A stretch of 64,000 bases of DNA. Origin: Deinococcus sp. YIM 77859 (GTDB lineage: Bacteria > Deinococcota > Deinococci > Deinococcales > Deinococcaceae). The stretch covers positions 2,136,001 through 2,200,000 of the forward strand of contig NZ_JQNI01000002.1 in NCBI RefSeq assembly GCF_000745175.1, in the 5' to 3' direction. Shown here piece by piece: positions 44,674-55,634 of this stretch. Position numbers and translations under genes: made by a program. The first letter of the stretch is position 1. Every line of letters begins with the position of its first letter. The notes below the pieces were generated by a model, which was not told the DNA's origin, did no database searches, and saw only the letters and a program-made list of their open reading frames with translations.

Positions 44674-45048
44674 CTATAGAAGCCGCTCGGGCGGGGCGCT
44701 GTTCTCCTCTGCGGGCCACCATTGCAGCCGCGCAAGGTCGCAGCGCCCGCTGGCGTCAAAGGTCACGCCCTCGGCCTCCAGCAGCCGTTCCTGCACGTTC
44801 CCAAAGCCGAGCTTGTGGGTGCTGACCCGGCCCTGCGCGTTGATCACCCGTTGCCAGGGCAGATCCGACTGCCCGGGCAGGCTCGCAAGCACGAACCCGG
44901 CCAGCCGTGCTCCCCCTGGCCCTGGCCTGCCGGCCAGGAGCGCGAGTTGTCCGTACGTCATCACCCGGCCCGGCGGGATGCGAGCGATCAGCGCCAGGAC
45001 GCGCGCGCGGAAGGTGTCCTCCGCCGGTGCCCCAGCTTCATGCCCCAT
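44674..45048 (-). CDS. Alkyltransferase-like (ATL) DNA-binding protein
   Basis: A 124-residue protein with the MGMT helix-turn-helix fold. The DNA-binding segment IPPGRVMTYGQLALLAGRPG near 24-43 is intact, but the active-site PCHR reads PWQR: Trp65 replaces the alkyl-accepting cysteine. ATL proteins of this kind bind O6-alkylguanine and hand the lesion to nucleotide excision repair. The C-terminal tail with LQWWPAEE also matches the family. It lies 72 bases past mqnA on the same strand. Confidence 0.9.
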   Translation of the reverse strand: MGHEAGAPAEDTFRARVLALIARIPPGRVMTYGQLALLAGRPGPGGARLAGFVLASLPGQSDLPWQRVINAQGRVSTHKLGFGNVQERLLEAEGVTFDASGRCDLARLQWWPAEENSAPPERLL

Positions 45049-45120
45049 GGGGCACCTCCTCGTCGGATCGGGTGCGGCCCCTCCCCCGAAGGGCCATCCT
45101 CAGCGCTCGCCTTTGGGGGG

Positions 45121-45996
<876 letters not shown>

Positions 45997-46105
45997 GACT
46001 GTCTCCAGCGTTGGGTGAGTGGAAAAAGCGCGGCGGGAGAAGGAAAAAGAATGCCGTTCGCCTTGGGCGCTTTCCCGGAGGCCCCGGTTAGAGCCGGAAT
46101 CCGTA

Positions 46106-46447
46106 TCACGGCACCACCTGCACGCACACCACTCGCCACTTGCCCTCCTGCTGGGCATACACCCGCAGGAAGCTCTGCACCCGCGTGCCGTTCGCGTACA
46201 GGGTGCCGCGGGTGATCGCCGTCTGGCCGTATACCCGCGCGGCATGGCGTTCAAACATGAGCGCCTGCGGGGGGAGACGGCCCATGCCTTCAAGCAGGCC
46301 TGCGCGGAAGATCACCTCACCTGCGGGAAAGAAGCCCAGCCAGTCTTCGGCCATCAACTCCGCCAGCGCCCCGGGGTCGCGGCGGTGGTAGGCGGCATTC
46401 CAGGCGTCGTCGAGCGCCAACACGGCGTCTAGGTCGCTGACAGCCAC
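46106..46447 (-). CDS. SnoaL-like / NTF2-fold protein
   Basis: A 113-residue protein of the NTF2-like (SnoaL, DUF4440) fold: LDAVLALDDAWNAAYHRRDP near the start, a central AEDWLGFFPAGEVIFRAGL and the C-terminal beta strands TRVQSFLRVYAQQEGKWRVV. No catalytic residue set is evident. It sits between mqnE and mqnA, one base after the mqnE stop in the minus direction, so it may be co-transcribed with the menaquinone genes. Its role is unknown. Confidence 0.75.
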   Translation of the reverse strand: MAVSDLDAVLALDDAWNAAYHRRDPGALAELMAEDWLGFFPAGEVIFRAGLLEGMGRLPPQALMFERHAARVYGQTAITRGTLYANGTRVQSFLRVYAQQEGKWRVVCVQVVP

Positions 46448-46448
46448 C

Positions 46449-47579
<1,131 letters not shown>

Positions 47580-47634
47580 GGAGGCATGTTACGCCCCCTC
47601 CCGTGGGGAAGTGTCCCTCGGGCAGGCGGCCGAC

Positions 47635-49023
47635 CTAGCCCCTTCCGGCCCAGCTCCCTGATGCGGACGCCCCGCCCACCGCCAGGGCCTTGACGCGCAC
47701 GTCTGGCGCGCCCGCCGCGTACGGGGTCCAGTGAAGCTCGCTGCCCACGGCTTCGATGTTCGCGAGCAGGTCCAGGATGTTTCCGGCAACGGTAAAGACT
47801 TCGAGGGGATACGCGACCTTGCCCCCCTCCAGCCAGAAGCCCTGGGCTTCCAGGCTGAAGTCTCCGGTGATGGGGTTGGCGCCCGCGTGCCCGCCCGAGA
47901 CCTCCGTGAGGCGCAGCCCCGTCAGGCCGGAGGCGAGGGCAGCCGGACTCGTGTGCCCGCCCTGTAGGTAGAGGTTGCTGGGGCCCACACCGACGGTGCC
48001 CTGAATGCCGAAGCGGGTGGCGTGTCCGGTGCTGGCTGTTCCCGCACGTGCGGCGGTAGCGGCGTTGTGCATCAAGGCGGTCAGGCGGCCCTGCTCGATC
48101 AGCGTGAGGGGGGTGCTGGGGCAGCCCTCCGCGTCGAAGGCGCGTGACGCGAGGCCGCGCGGCAGGGTCGCGTCGTCCACCAGGGTGACCACAGAAGCGG
48201 CGATCCGCTCGCCCAGGCGGCCCACCAGGGGACTCTTGCCTTCCTCCACCATCTTGCCGCTGAACATCGGGCTAAACAGCATCAGCAGGTGCGCCAGGCA
48301 CTCTCCCGTGATGACCGCCGGGAAGGTGCCGCTGGGAGCCGGTTGCGCGCCCAGCAGAGCCACTGCCTTTTCCACCGCCGAAAGGGCCGTGCGGGTGGGG
48401 TCGAGTTCGCTGAACTCGCGGGTAAATTGCCAGTCACCCTGCATCTTGTTCTGCCCGCCTTCCGACACCAGGGGAGAGACGTACGCCATGGCATAGAGCT
48501 GCCGTTCCTCGCGGGCCAGCCCCTCGGTGTTGGCCACGAGGCACTGGCTGTCGCTGTCCTGGTAGTCGCTGTCAGGCACGCTGCTCACACGTGGGTCGGC
48601 CTCGCGGGCCACCCGGTCGAGGTCGAGGGCGACCCTCACCTTCTGCTCGACCGTCACGCCGCTCAGGCCCTCGCCGTACAGGTCGAGCGCGGGTGGAGGG
48701 GGCCAGTCGCGCAGGGCGGCGCCGGGCTCTGGCGCCACGAGTTCGGCATTCTCGATGGCGCCGGAGAGCGCGCGGTCGAGGGCGGGCCGGGAGAGGTTCT
48801 CGGTGAAGCTGTAGCCCCACGCGCCCCGGACCAGGGCCCGCAGGCCGATGCCCTGCCGGGTGGAGAGCTTGAACTCGCTCACCTCGCCGCGGAAGGCTTG
48901 CACGCTCGTGGAGGTGTCCCGCTCGCCGTACACTTCCAGGGTCACGCCGCGCTCGCGGGCACGGCCGAGCAGGTAGGCGCGCGCGCCTTCGAGGCTGAGC
49001 TGCTGTTCGGTCGTTGTGGTCAT
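47635..49023 (-). CDS. pmbA: TldE/PmbA protease subunit
   Basis: A 462-residue TldD/PmbA family member lacking the HExxH metal motif, so it is the non-catalytic partner (TldE/PmbA). The TldD-TldE heterodimer degrades unfolded peptides and matures some modified peptides. Family features: STSVQAFRGEVSEFKLSTRQ near 37, GPSNLYLQGGHTSPAAL near 375 and GANPITGDFSLEAQGFWLEG near 407. The ATG at 49023 overlaps the tldD stop (ATGA), so the two subunits are translated in step. Confidence 0.92.
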   Translation of the reverse strand: MTTTTEQQLSLEGARAYLLGRARERGVTLEVYGERDTSTSVQAFRGEVSEFKLSTRQGIGLRALVRGAWGYSFTENLSRPALDRALSGAIENAELVAPEPGAALRDWPPPPALDLYGEGLSGVTVEQKVRVALDLDRVAREADPRVSSVPDSDYQDSDSQCLVANTEGLAREERQLYAMAYVSPLVSEGGQNKMQGDWQFTREFSELDPTRTALSAVEKAVALLGAQPAPSGTFPAVITGECLAHLLMLFSPMFSGKMVEEGKSPLVGRLGERIAASVVTLVDDATLPRGLASRAFDAEGCPSTPLTLIEQGRLTALMHNAATAARAGTASTGHATRFGIQGTVGVGPSNLYLQGGHTSPAALASGLTGLRLTEVSGGHAGANPITGDFSLEAQGFWLEGGKVAYPLEVFTVAGNILDLLANIEAVGSELHWTPYAAGAPDVRVKALAVGGASASGSWAGRG

Positions 49024-50414
49024 GCGCGGCCTCCCACGGTGATCTCGGAAATGAGGATGTGCGGCTGGCCCACGTCGGTGGGCAGGGAACCGGACACGCT
49101 GCCGCACATGCCCTGCCCCAACGCCAGGTCACCCGCGACGCCCACAATGTGTTTGAGGTCCTGTGCCCCGTTCCCGACGAGCGAGGCCCCCTTGAGCGGC
49201 TCGGCGATCTCGCCCCCGCGGATCATGTACGCCTCGTTGACCGCGAAGTTGTAGTCACCGGTGCCGGGGGTCACGCTGCCGCCGCCCATCCTCCGGGCGT
49301 AGATGCCCAGGGAGACCTGCCGGATCAGGCTCTCGGGCGTCTCCTGCCCCCTGTCGATAAAGGTCGAGCGCATACGGCTGGCGGGTGCGAAGGTGTAGTT
49401 CTGCCGCCGCCCGCTGCCGGTGCGCGCGTAGCCGGTCTTGAGTTCGCCCACGCGGTCTACCAGAAAGGACTTCAGCACCCCGTTCTCGATCAGCACGGTG
49501 CGCTGACCGGGCATGCCCTCGTCGTCCACCGTGACCATGCCCCAGGCTCCTGGAAGGGTGCCGTCGTCGATGGCCGTCACCGACTCGTGCGCGATCTTTT
49601 GCCCGAGCTTATCCGCGAAGACGCTGGCGTTCTTCTCCACCGCCGTCGTCTCCAGGATGTGCCCGCACGCCTCGTGGAAGATCACGCCGCCGAACTCGTT
49701 GCCGATCACCACCGGGAGTTTTCCGGCGGGTGCGTACCCAGCGTGCAGCATGGCGCCCGCGATGCGAGCGGCCTCCGCGCCGATTTGTTCGGGGGTGACC
49801 GTCTCGAAGAACTCTAGGCCCTGTCCCGCACCGGGTCCGTAGAAGCCGCTCTGGCGCAGGGTGCCGTCCTGGGCGATGGCGGTGACACTGAGGCGCGTCC
49901 AGACCCGCTCGTCTTCGGCCCACACCCCTTCGGAGTTGGCGATGAGCACGCGCTGCACCCGGTCGAGGTAGTTCACGTCCACGGTCGTCACAAAGCCGGC
50001 GCCCGCTGCCGCACCGTGTGCTCGGCGCATCAGGGCCAGCTTCTCGCGCTTGGCGGCGTGAAGGGGATGCTGGCGGGCCACATACAGCGGCTTCACGTCC
50101 AGGCGGCAAAAGTCCAGGCCACCCGCGCCCGCGCGGTTGACCTCACCCGCCCCGCCGCGAGCGCGCGCGACGTTGTTCGCCAGTTCGCGCAGCCCCCCGG
50201 GGGTCACGTCGTTCGTGTAGGCGTACACCACGCGCGGCCCGTACAGCAGCCGCAAGCCCGCGCCGAAGAGGTTGCCTCCCCCCGCGTCCTTGACCTCGCC
50301 CTGGTGCAGGCGGAGCGTGGTCGAGACGGTGTCCTCTACGAAGAGTTCTGCGAAGTCCGCCCCGCCCGCTTGGGCGAGCGCGAGGACCTCGGTGACCAGG
50401 TGTTCATGAAGCAT
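49020..50414 (-). CDS. tldD: Metalloprotease TldD
   Basis: Catalytic subunit of the TldD-TldE complex, 464 residues. The zinc motif HEACGH (His247, Glu248, His252) is intact, in FGGVIFHEACGHILE. C-terminal family motifs include FAPASRMRSTFIDRG and EAYMIRGGEIAEPLKGASLVG, with GQGMCGSVSGSLP at the end, carrying the conserved Cys. It precedes pmbA and overlaps it by four bases. Confidence 0.94.
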   Translation of the reverse strand: MLHEHLVTEVLALAQAGGADFAELFVEDTVSTTLRLHQGEVKDAGGGNLFGAGLRLLYGPRVVYAYTNDVTPGGLRELANNVARARGGAGEVNRAGAGGLDFCRLDVKPLYVARQHPLHAAKREKLALMRRAHGAAAGAGFVTTVDVNYLDRVQRVLIANSEGVWAEDERVWTRLSVTAIAQDGTLRQSGFYGPGAGQGLEFFETVTPEQIGAEAARIAGAMLHAGYAPAGKLPVVIGNEFGGVIFHEACGHILETTAVEKNASVFADKLGQKIAHESVTAIDDGTLPGAWGMVTVDDEGMPGQRTVLIENGVLKSFLVDRVGELKTGYARTGSGRRQNYTFAPASRMRSTFIDRGQETPESLIRQVSLGIYARRMGGGSVTPGTGDYNFAVNEAYMIRGGEIAEPLKGASLVGNGAQDLKHIVGVAGDLALGQGMCGSVSGSLPTDVGQPHILISEITVGGRA

Positions 50415-50624
50415 GGATAGACCTTTCTGCTGGAGGCTCTGCGGGTCGAAACAGGGCCTCGCTGCGGATCGCGCGAGGTGGTGGGGAGGGGAGCCGTACC
50501 CTCTACTGTGACGTTTCTCTCTCTCAAAAGAAAGCAGAAAGGTTGATCCAGCGGGGGAAGGGCGGCGGGTAGGCCATTTCGCTGAGGGCGGGAGACGTCC
50601 TGCTCGGGCTGTTCGGCTGGGCGC

Positions 50625-51176
50625 CTAGCCCTCATCCGCCAGCCGGGCGGCCACCCCCGGCCACTCGTCCCGCGTGACCGAGTACATCACCGTGTCGCGC
50701 ATCGTGCCGTCGGGCCGCCGCATGTGCCGCCGCAACACGCCTTCGCGCACCGCGCCGAGCTTCTCGATGGCCCGCTGTGAGCGCGTGTTCAGGAGGTCAG
50801 TCTTGAGCTGCACCCGCTCCATGCCCAGCACCTCAAAGGCGTGCGCGAGCAGCTGCCGCTTCATCCGCCGGTTCACGCCGCTGCCGTGCCAGCGGGGGTG
50901 CAGCCATGTCCACCCGATTTCCAGCCCGCCGTGTGCGGCGCGGATGTCACCGTAGCGCGTGCTCCCCGCCACTTCGCCGCCCACCTCCACCACAAAGGGC
51001 ATGTGATCGGGGGCCTCCAGCGCCGCCTGGTAGGAGGCGGGCTGATCGGGAGGTGTTCCCATCCACCGCAGTTCGTCCGCACAGTCACGCGCCAACGCGC
51101 AGAGGGCCGGAATGTCCGCCGCCGTGAGGGGCCGCAGGAGGAGGTCACCGTCTGTCAGCGTGAGGGAATGCCGCAT
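50625..51176 (-). CDS. GNAT family N-acetyltransferase (RimJ/RimL-like)
   Basis: A 183-residue acetyltransferase. Acetyl-CoA motif A spans LHPRWHGSGVNRRMKRQLLAHAF near 93 (an atypical R-x-x-G-x-G, HGSGVNR), with GMERVQLKTDLLNTRSQRAIEKLG, the motif B segment, near 118. The plan is that of RimJ/RimL-like enzymes and many antibiotic or ribosomal-protein acetyltransferases; the substrate is unknown. Start is the ATG at 51176, 79 bases from the divergent DUF3006 gene. Between tldD (50415) and this gene there are 210 bases without a recognisable gene. Confidence 0.85.
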   Translation of the reverse strand: MRHSLTLTDGDLLLRPLTAADIPALCALARDCADELRWMGTPPDQPASYQAALEAPDHMPFVVEVGGEVAGSTRYGDIRAAHGGLEIGWTWLHPRWHGSGVNRRMKRQLLAHAFEVLGMERVQLKTDLLNTRSQRAIEKLGAVREGVLRRHMRRPDGTMRDTVMYSVTRDEWPGVAARLADEG

Positions 51177-51255
51177 GGGGGCAGTGTGGCACAGGCCCTG
51201 CGGCCCGCTGAGGTGGGACAGCAACAGAATGGCCAGCGTGCGCTACGCTGGGGGC

Positions 51256-51552
51256 ATGAAGGACGGGAAACGCGCGCAGCGGCAGGAGCGCTGGACGGTG
51301 GACGGGATCGAGGAGGGGCCGCAGGGCCGCGTGGCACGGGTGGAACGCGAGGACGGCTCCACCTTTGACCTTCCCCTGGCCGCCCTGCCCGAGGGGGTGC
51401 GCGAGGGGGACGTGCTCGCGGTGCAAGACGGCCCCGATGACGTGACGGCCCAGGTTCTTCCCGCAGAGACCCGTATCCGGCGGGCCCGGGCCCAGCGCCG
51501 CCTCGACGCCCTGAACTCGGCCGCTGAGGGCAGCGAGGAGCTCACGCTGTGA
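51256..51552 (+). CDS. DUF3006 domain protein
   Basis: A 98-residue basic protein with the small beta-barrel DUF3006 core: RWTVDGIEEGPQGRVARVER, then FDLPLAALPEGVREGDVLAV. Such proteins often sit next to ComEC/Rec2-like hydrolase genes, as here; the stop overlaps the next gene's GTG by four bases. Function unknown. A charged helix (IRRARAQRRLDALNSAAEG) ends the protein. Confidence 0.8.
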   Translation: MKDGKRAQRQERWTVDGIEEGPQGRVARVEREDGSTFDLPLAALPEGVREGDVLAVQDGPDDVTAQVLPAETRIRRARAQRRLDALNSAAEGSEELTL

Positions 51553-52517
51553 GCCCAAAGAAGACCGCGCGTGCGAAGAAGGCGCCCGCCCGTCAAGGAA
51601 CTTCCCGGGCCGCTGCTCCTCAGGGCGGCCCCAGCTCCTCGGACCTGCTGGGCCTGCTGGTGCTGGTTCTCACCGCCAGCCTGGCCGCCTGCGCGGGAGG
51701 GGGATTTCTGGGCGGTGGAGACGAGAAGGAGCGGGGAGAGAAGGCGAGCTCACCTGCCGGTCAGGTCACCATCCGTTTTCTGGACGTGGGGCAGGGTGAC
51801 GCGGTGCTGATTCGCAGCCCCGAGGGCAAGACCCTGCTGTACGACGGGGGCCGCAGTGCCAGCCGAATGGAAGACTACCTTCAGACCTACGGGGTGGACA
51901 GGCTCGACGTGATGGTCGCCAGCCACGCCGACGCGGACCACATCGCGGGCCTGGTGCCCGCCGCGCGGCTTGCCAAACCGAAACTCTTTCTCAACAACGG
52001 GCGAGCGGGGACCACCCAGACCTGGGACCGCCTCGTTTCGGCGCTGGAGGAGGCGGGGACCACCTTCCAGAAGGCGAACAGGCAGGTGATTCGCCTCGGC
52101 AGCGTAAAGGTGAGGGTGATCGCTCCGCCCTCCGGCATGGGGGACGACCAGAACGACAACAGCGTGGGCCTGCGCGTAGAGTTTGGCGAGTTCCGCGCCC
52201 TGATGACCGGCGACAGCGAGAAGCCCGAGACCACCGCCTGGCTGAAGGAGGACCGCCCTGAGATCAAGGGTCCCTTCCAGGTCTACAAGAGCATTCACCA
52301 CGGCGCGGCGAACGGTGATCACCCGGCCTGGCTGGCCGCCGTTCGCCCTCAGAATGTGGTGATCGGTGTCGGCGAGAACACCTACGGCCACCCCACGCGG
52401 GCGGTCCTTGACCTCTACCGGCAAAACGGCATCCGCGTCTACCGCACCGACCGCCAGGGAACGGTGACCTTTGTGGGCAACGCGGACGGGACGTACACGG
52501 TGACGACCGACCGGTAG
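51549..52517 (+). CDS. ComEC/Rec2-like metallo-beta-lactamase-fold hydrolase (lipoprotein)
   Basis: A 322-residue exported protein. A long basic N-region leads to a hydrophobic segment and a lipobox LAACAGG (Cys48), so it is probably envelope-attached. The metallo-hydrolase motif SHADADHIAG (His126, Asp128, Asp130, His131) is clear; further features are the FLDVGQGDAVLIRSPEGKTL strand and HHGAANGDHPAWL near 255. The fold is that of the C-terminal ComEC domain, which may degrade a DNA strand in transformation; here it exists without the channel domain. Start at the GTG overlapping the DUF3006 gene. Confidence 0.85.
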   Translation: MSPKKTARAKKAPARQGTSRAAAPQGGPSSSDLLGLLVLVLTASLAACAGGGFLGGGDEKERGEKASSPAGQVTIRFLDVGQGDAVLIRSPEGKTLLYDGGRSASRMEDYLQTYGVDRLDVMVASHADADHIAGLVPAARLAKPKLFLNNGRAGTTQTWDRLVSALEEAGTTFQKANRQVIRLGSVKVRVIAPPSGMGDDQNDNSVGLRVEFGEFRALMTGDSEKPETTAWLKEDRPEIKGPFQVYKSIHHGAANGDHPAWLAAVRPQNVVIGVGENTYGHPTRAVLDLYRQNGIRVYRTDRQGTVTFVGNADGTYTVTTDR

Positions 52518-52549
52518 CCCCGCCCCCCATCCCTTAAACTTCTCCTTTG

Positions 52550-53287
52550 ATGTTTGGACCCTCTCAGCCCCGCAGCCAGCCGCAGCCGGGGCACCTGTAC
52601 GATGTGGCGGTCATCGGCGCGGGCCTTGCCGGGACAGAACTTGCCTGGCGTCTGGCACGAGCCGGACGGGACGTGCTGCTCGTCTCGCAGGCGCTTGACC
52701 ACCTGGGCAACCTGTACCAGCCCACCGTGGCGGGGGCGGAGTTTCCGCCTGGCAGCCTGTTTGCTCAGGTCGCCGCCCGCATTGCTCCCGACACCGACGG
52801 CTGGACCTTTCACCGGTATCTCAAGGCAGAGATAGAAGCGACTGCGGGCATTCACCTGCTGCAAAGCACCGTGACGGCCCTGGATGAAGGGGGCACCCAG
52901 GTCACCCTCTCCACCTGGGAAGGCCCGGTGCTGCGTGCTCGGGTGGCCGTGCTGGCGGTCGGGGCTTTCCTGAAAGGCCGCCTGCTGCTTGGAGAGACGC
53001 TGGAGGAGGCCGGGCGGCTCTCCGAGGTCGCCTACGACTTCCTGGCGGACGACCTGGCGAGCTCGGGCGTGTGGCTGATCGGGGCCGAGCAGACCGCGGC
53101 CGGTGTGGAGGGTGCGCCCCCCTACGACGTGCGCTTTCTGACTCCTGCTCCTCCCGAACTGAGCGGCTTTCGCCTCACGCGCTTTGAGCGGGTGTACGCC
53201 CTGGGCCGCTGCACGCCCGGCGAGCATACGTATACGAGCGTGCTGGAGGACGCCGCACGCCTCGCGGAAGAGCTGGTGGAGGCATGA
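52550..53287 (+). CDS. GidA-like FAD-dependent oxidoreductase
   Basis: A 245-residue protein with the GidA/MnmG-type FAD-binding fold: VAVIGAGLAGTELAWRLARA near residue 19 is the dinucleotide motif and AVGAFLKGRLLLGETLEEAG near 142 the second. It is less than half the length of MnmG or TrmFO and lacks their tRNA-binding part. The C-terminal YALGRCTPGEHTYTSVLEDA carries a conserved-looking Cys. Deinococcus genomes carry such short GidA-like proteins; activity is unknown. The gene is joined to trmB by an ATGA overlap, which suggests a link to tRNA modification. Confidence 0.75.
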   Translation: MFGPSQPRSQPQPGHLYDVAVIGAGLAGTELAWRLARAGRDVLLVSQALDHLGNLYQPTVAGAEFPPGSLFAQVAARIAPDTDGWTFHRYLKAEIEATAGIHLLQSTVTALDEGGTQVTLSTWEGPVLRARVAVLAVGAFLKGRLLLGETLEEAGRLSEVAYDFLADDLASSGVWLIGAEQTAAGVEGAPPYDVRFLTPAPPELSGFRLTRFERVYALGRCTPGEHTYTSVLEDAARLAEELVEA

Positions 53288-54279
53288 TCTACCGCCTCTC
53301 GGACTTTCATTTTCCTGACTGGGCCGCGCGGCTCTATCCCCACACCCCGGAGCGGCCCTGGGTGCTGGAGGTCGGTTTCGGTGATGGCCGGTTCTGGCCG
53401 CACTACGCCGCGACCTTCCCCGCCGCGCCGAACTATCTCGGTGTGGAGATCAGCGGCGTATCCCTCTTGAAGGCCGAAAGGCGGCTGCGCAAGGCGGGGC
53501 TGACCAACGCCGTCCTGACCCGGCTGCCCGCCACGCCCCTGATTCGCGAGGTGGTGCCCGCCGGAGGGCTGGACGCCATCATCGTGAACTTTCCTGACCC
53601 CTGGCCCAAGGCGGGCCACCAGGAACATCGCCTGCTGCGCGCGCCCTTTTTTCGCCTGGCCGCCAGCCGCCTGAAAGCGGGCGGGGCGGTGCTGTTGACC
53701 ACCGACCACGAGGAATACTTCGCCTTTGCCTGCGCCGAGGCCGCTGCCAGCGGAGTGATGCGCGTGGACCTCACGGCTCCCCCGCCTGCTGCCCTAGAGA
53801 CCAAGTACGCGCTGAAGTGGCGTGACCTGGGCCTGGGAGTGCACCACGCCCGCTTCATTCCCACCGAGCATCCCGCTGTGCCTCACGGCACGGTCACCCG
53901 TTACCCTGATCCGGAGGATTCCCCCGCCGTGCCCCACGCGATCCTGACCCTGCCCGACACCTTTGGTCCCACGGAGTTCCGTAAACATACCGCTCGCGGC
54001 GGACAGAGCCGCGAGAACCCGGCGGGCTGGACGGCCGTGCTGCTCGACCTGTACCGCAGCCTCAAACAGGACGGCTGGGTCGTGCTCGCCCACGTCGTGG
54101 AGGGAGAACTGACCCAAGAAGTCCTCATCGGCATCACCGGGCGGGAAGACGGCACGCACCTCGTGCGGTTGGCGAGCTTCGGCGGTCCCATCATCACGCC
54201 GGGCGTCAAGGGCGCTGTGGGCGCGGTGACGGACTGGCTGGAAGAACAGGGGGCGCAGGTGCGGCACCGGGGGTATTGA
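53284..54279 (+). CDS. trmB: tRNA (guanine-N7)-methyltransferase TrmB
   Basis: A 331-residue class I methyltransferase making m7G46 in tRNA. SAM-binding motif VLEVGFGDGRFWPHYA near 28 and the conserved FPDPWPKAGHQEHRLL near 100 with the catalytic Asp are intact. The core ends near residue 200, so about 120 C-terminal residues are extra; they include EFRKHTARGGQSRENPAGWT and a beta-rich end. Extended TrmB of this form occurs in Deinococcus-Thermus. Start overlaps the GidA-like gene. Confidence 0.92.
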   Translation: MIYRLSDFHFPDWAARLYPHTPERPWVLEVGFGDGRFWPHYAATFPAAPNYLGVEISGVSLLKAERRLRKAGLTNAVLTRLPATPLIREVVPAGGLDAIIVNFPDPWPKAGHQEHRLLRAPFFRLAASRLKAGGAVLLTTDHEEYFAFACAEAAASGVMRVDLTAPPPAALETKYALKWRDLGLGVHHARFIPTEHPAVPHGTVTRYPDPEDSPAVPHAILTLPDTFGPTEFRKHTARGGQSRENPAGWTAVLLDLYRSLKQDGWVVLAHVVEGELTQEVLIGITGREDGTHLVRLASFGGPIITPGVKGAVGAVTDWLEEQGAQVRHRGY

Positions 54280-54322
54280 GGCGATCCCTTCCCAGGTGTC
54301 CCCACGTTCCGCGACAGGCCAC

Positions 54323-55246
54323 ATGCCCCAACCGCTCCTCCACTTCTCCCACGAACCCCTCGGCGTGATTCTTCCCGCGGTGCGCGCCGTTTTGGCAGAA
54401 GCGGGCGAAGTCACCCTCACCGTTCCTGACCCTGACCTCGGCCTGGGCCGCTACGCGGGGGAGACGACCGCGCACGGCGTGCACCGCCCCTGGCAAACCT
54501 GGGCTGACCTCGCGGACCTGCTGGGCGCCCACCTGCTCACGCCGGAGCGGGACGGGGAGGGCCGGGTACGCGTGCGTCTCCGCCGTTATGCCAACGCGCC
54601 CGCACCCGACGCGCGGGGGTACGGCGCAGCGGGCGACTGGGCACGGGTGAACAAGCTGGAGGACCCCGTATTCCTCTTCACGCTGGTCGAGGCGCTGCGG
54701 CGCGTCAGTCCTCCACCCGGTGGGCGCGTGCTGGCCCTGGGCGTGAACGGCGGACATGAACTGGACGCGCTGGGCCTCGCCTTCCCCGACCGGACCTTTG
54801 AGGTGGTGGGCGTGGACCTCGACGAGTCCGCCCTGGCCGCTGCCCGCGCGCGCCACCCACGAGCGACCTTTCAGGTGCTGGACGTCAAGGCCCTGCCCGT
54901 CCCGGAGCTGGGCCGCTTTGACCTGGTGCTTGCCCTCAGCCTGCTGCAAAGCCCCGGCCTCCGCCAGGACGTGCTGCTCTCGGCCCTCCGCCGCCAGCAC
55001 CTCACGGCCACGGGCGGCCTGGTCCTCGGTTTTCCAAACGCCCGCTACCGTGACGGCTTCTTGAGTTATGGAGCGCGCCTGCGCAATTTTGCTCGCCCTG
55101 ATCTCAGCCTGCTCACCGCGGACGTCACCGCGGCTCGGCGGGCCCTCCAGAAACACGGCTTCAAAGTCTTTGTGACCGGCAAATATGAGGTGCTGGTCAC
55201 GGCCATTCCGGCGGCTCGGCCCACACCGTTGGGGCTAGAACTCTGA
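54323..55246 (+). CDS. Class I SAM-dependent methyltransferase
   Basis: A 307-residue methyltransferase. The SAM-binding region is VLALGVNGGHELDALGLAF near 142 with the acidic VVGVDLDESALAAARARHP about 24 residues later; FDLVLALSLLQSPG near 206 is motif IV. The N-terminal 120 residues are separate and may bind substrate. Target unknown. The ATG at 54323 (MPQPLLH) is chosen; it lies 43 bases after trmB, so it may share its transcript. Confidence 0.8.
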   Translation: MPQPLLHFSHEPLGVILPAVRAVLAEAGEVTLTVPDPDLGLGRYAGETTAHGVHRPWQTWADLADLLGAHLLTPERDGEGRVRVRLRRYANAPAPDARGYGAAGDWARVNKLEDPVFLFTLVEALRRVSPPPGGRVLALGVNGGHELDALGLAFPDRTFEVVGVDLDESALAAARARHPRATFQVLDVKALPVPELGRFDLVLALSLLQSPGLRQDVLLSALRRQHLTATGGLVLGFPNARYRDGFLSYGARLRNFARPDLSLLTADVTAARRALQKHGFKVFVTGKYEVLVTAIPAARPTPLGLEL

Positions 55247-55354
55247 GACGGATTCCAGCCTCGCCCGGGCACCCGTCCTTGTTCCTTCGCCCGCCGGTCG
55301 GATGGTGCAGGGCTTGCCTCCCTGTTCAACCGGCGGGCGTATGAGGCACCGGGT

Positions 55355-55555
55355 TCAGGCGTTGCCCTGCTGCTCCTCGCCGGTCGTGCCCCGCGTCAGG
55401 TCTTGCAGGTTGTCCTGCAGCTCATCCAACTTCTCCTTTCGGTCGAAGTTTTTCTCGAGTCCATTGGCATCGACCTCGCCGGTCGCGCCCTGCATGCCCT
55501 CCTCGATGACGTCCTGCTCAGTGGCCGTGGGATCATGGTTGCTCGGCTCAGTCAT
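55355..55555 (-). CDS. Small acidic hydrophilic protein
   Basis: A 66-residue protein rich in Glu, Asp, Gln and Thr with no hydrophobic segment. The middle NGLEKNFDRKEKLDELQDNL reads as an amphipathic helix. It may be disordered, like small stress-related proteins of deinococci, but no family is recognised. The frame is open and codon use is like the neighbours. Confidence 0.55.
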   Translation of the reverse strand: MTEPSNHDPTATEQDVIEEGMQGATGEVDANGLEKNFDRKEKLDELQDNLQDLTRGTTGEEQQGNA

Positions 55556-55634
55556 GCCCCAGCTTCTCGGCTGCGGGTGAGGCCAGCCGCTGGATCTTCC
55601 CCATCGACCTTTAACCTCCCGCGGAGGGAAGGAA

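Noticed and set aside
50415..50624. Possible small gene between tldD and the GNAT gene
   Set aside because: Short frames only, with no start context or coding character; probably the tldD promoter region.
54206..55156. Minus-strand frame opposite the second methyltransferase
   Set aside because: The plus-strand gene has SAM-binding motifs and a proper start; the antisense frame has none.
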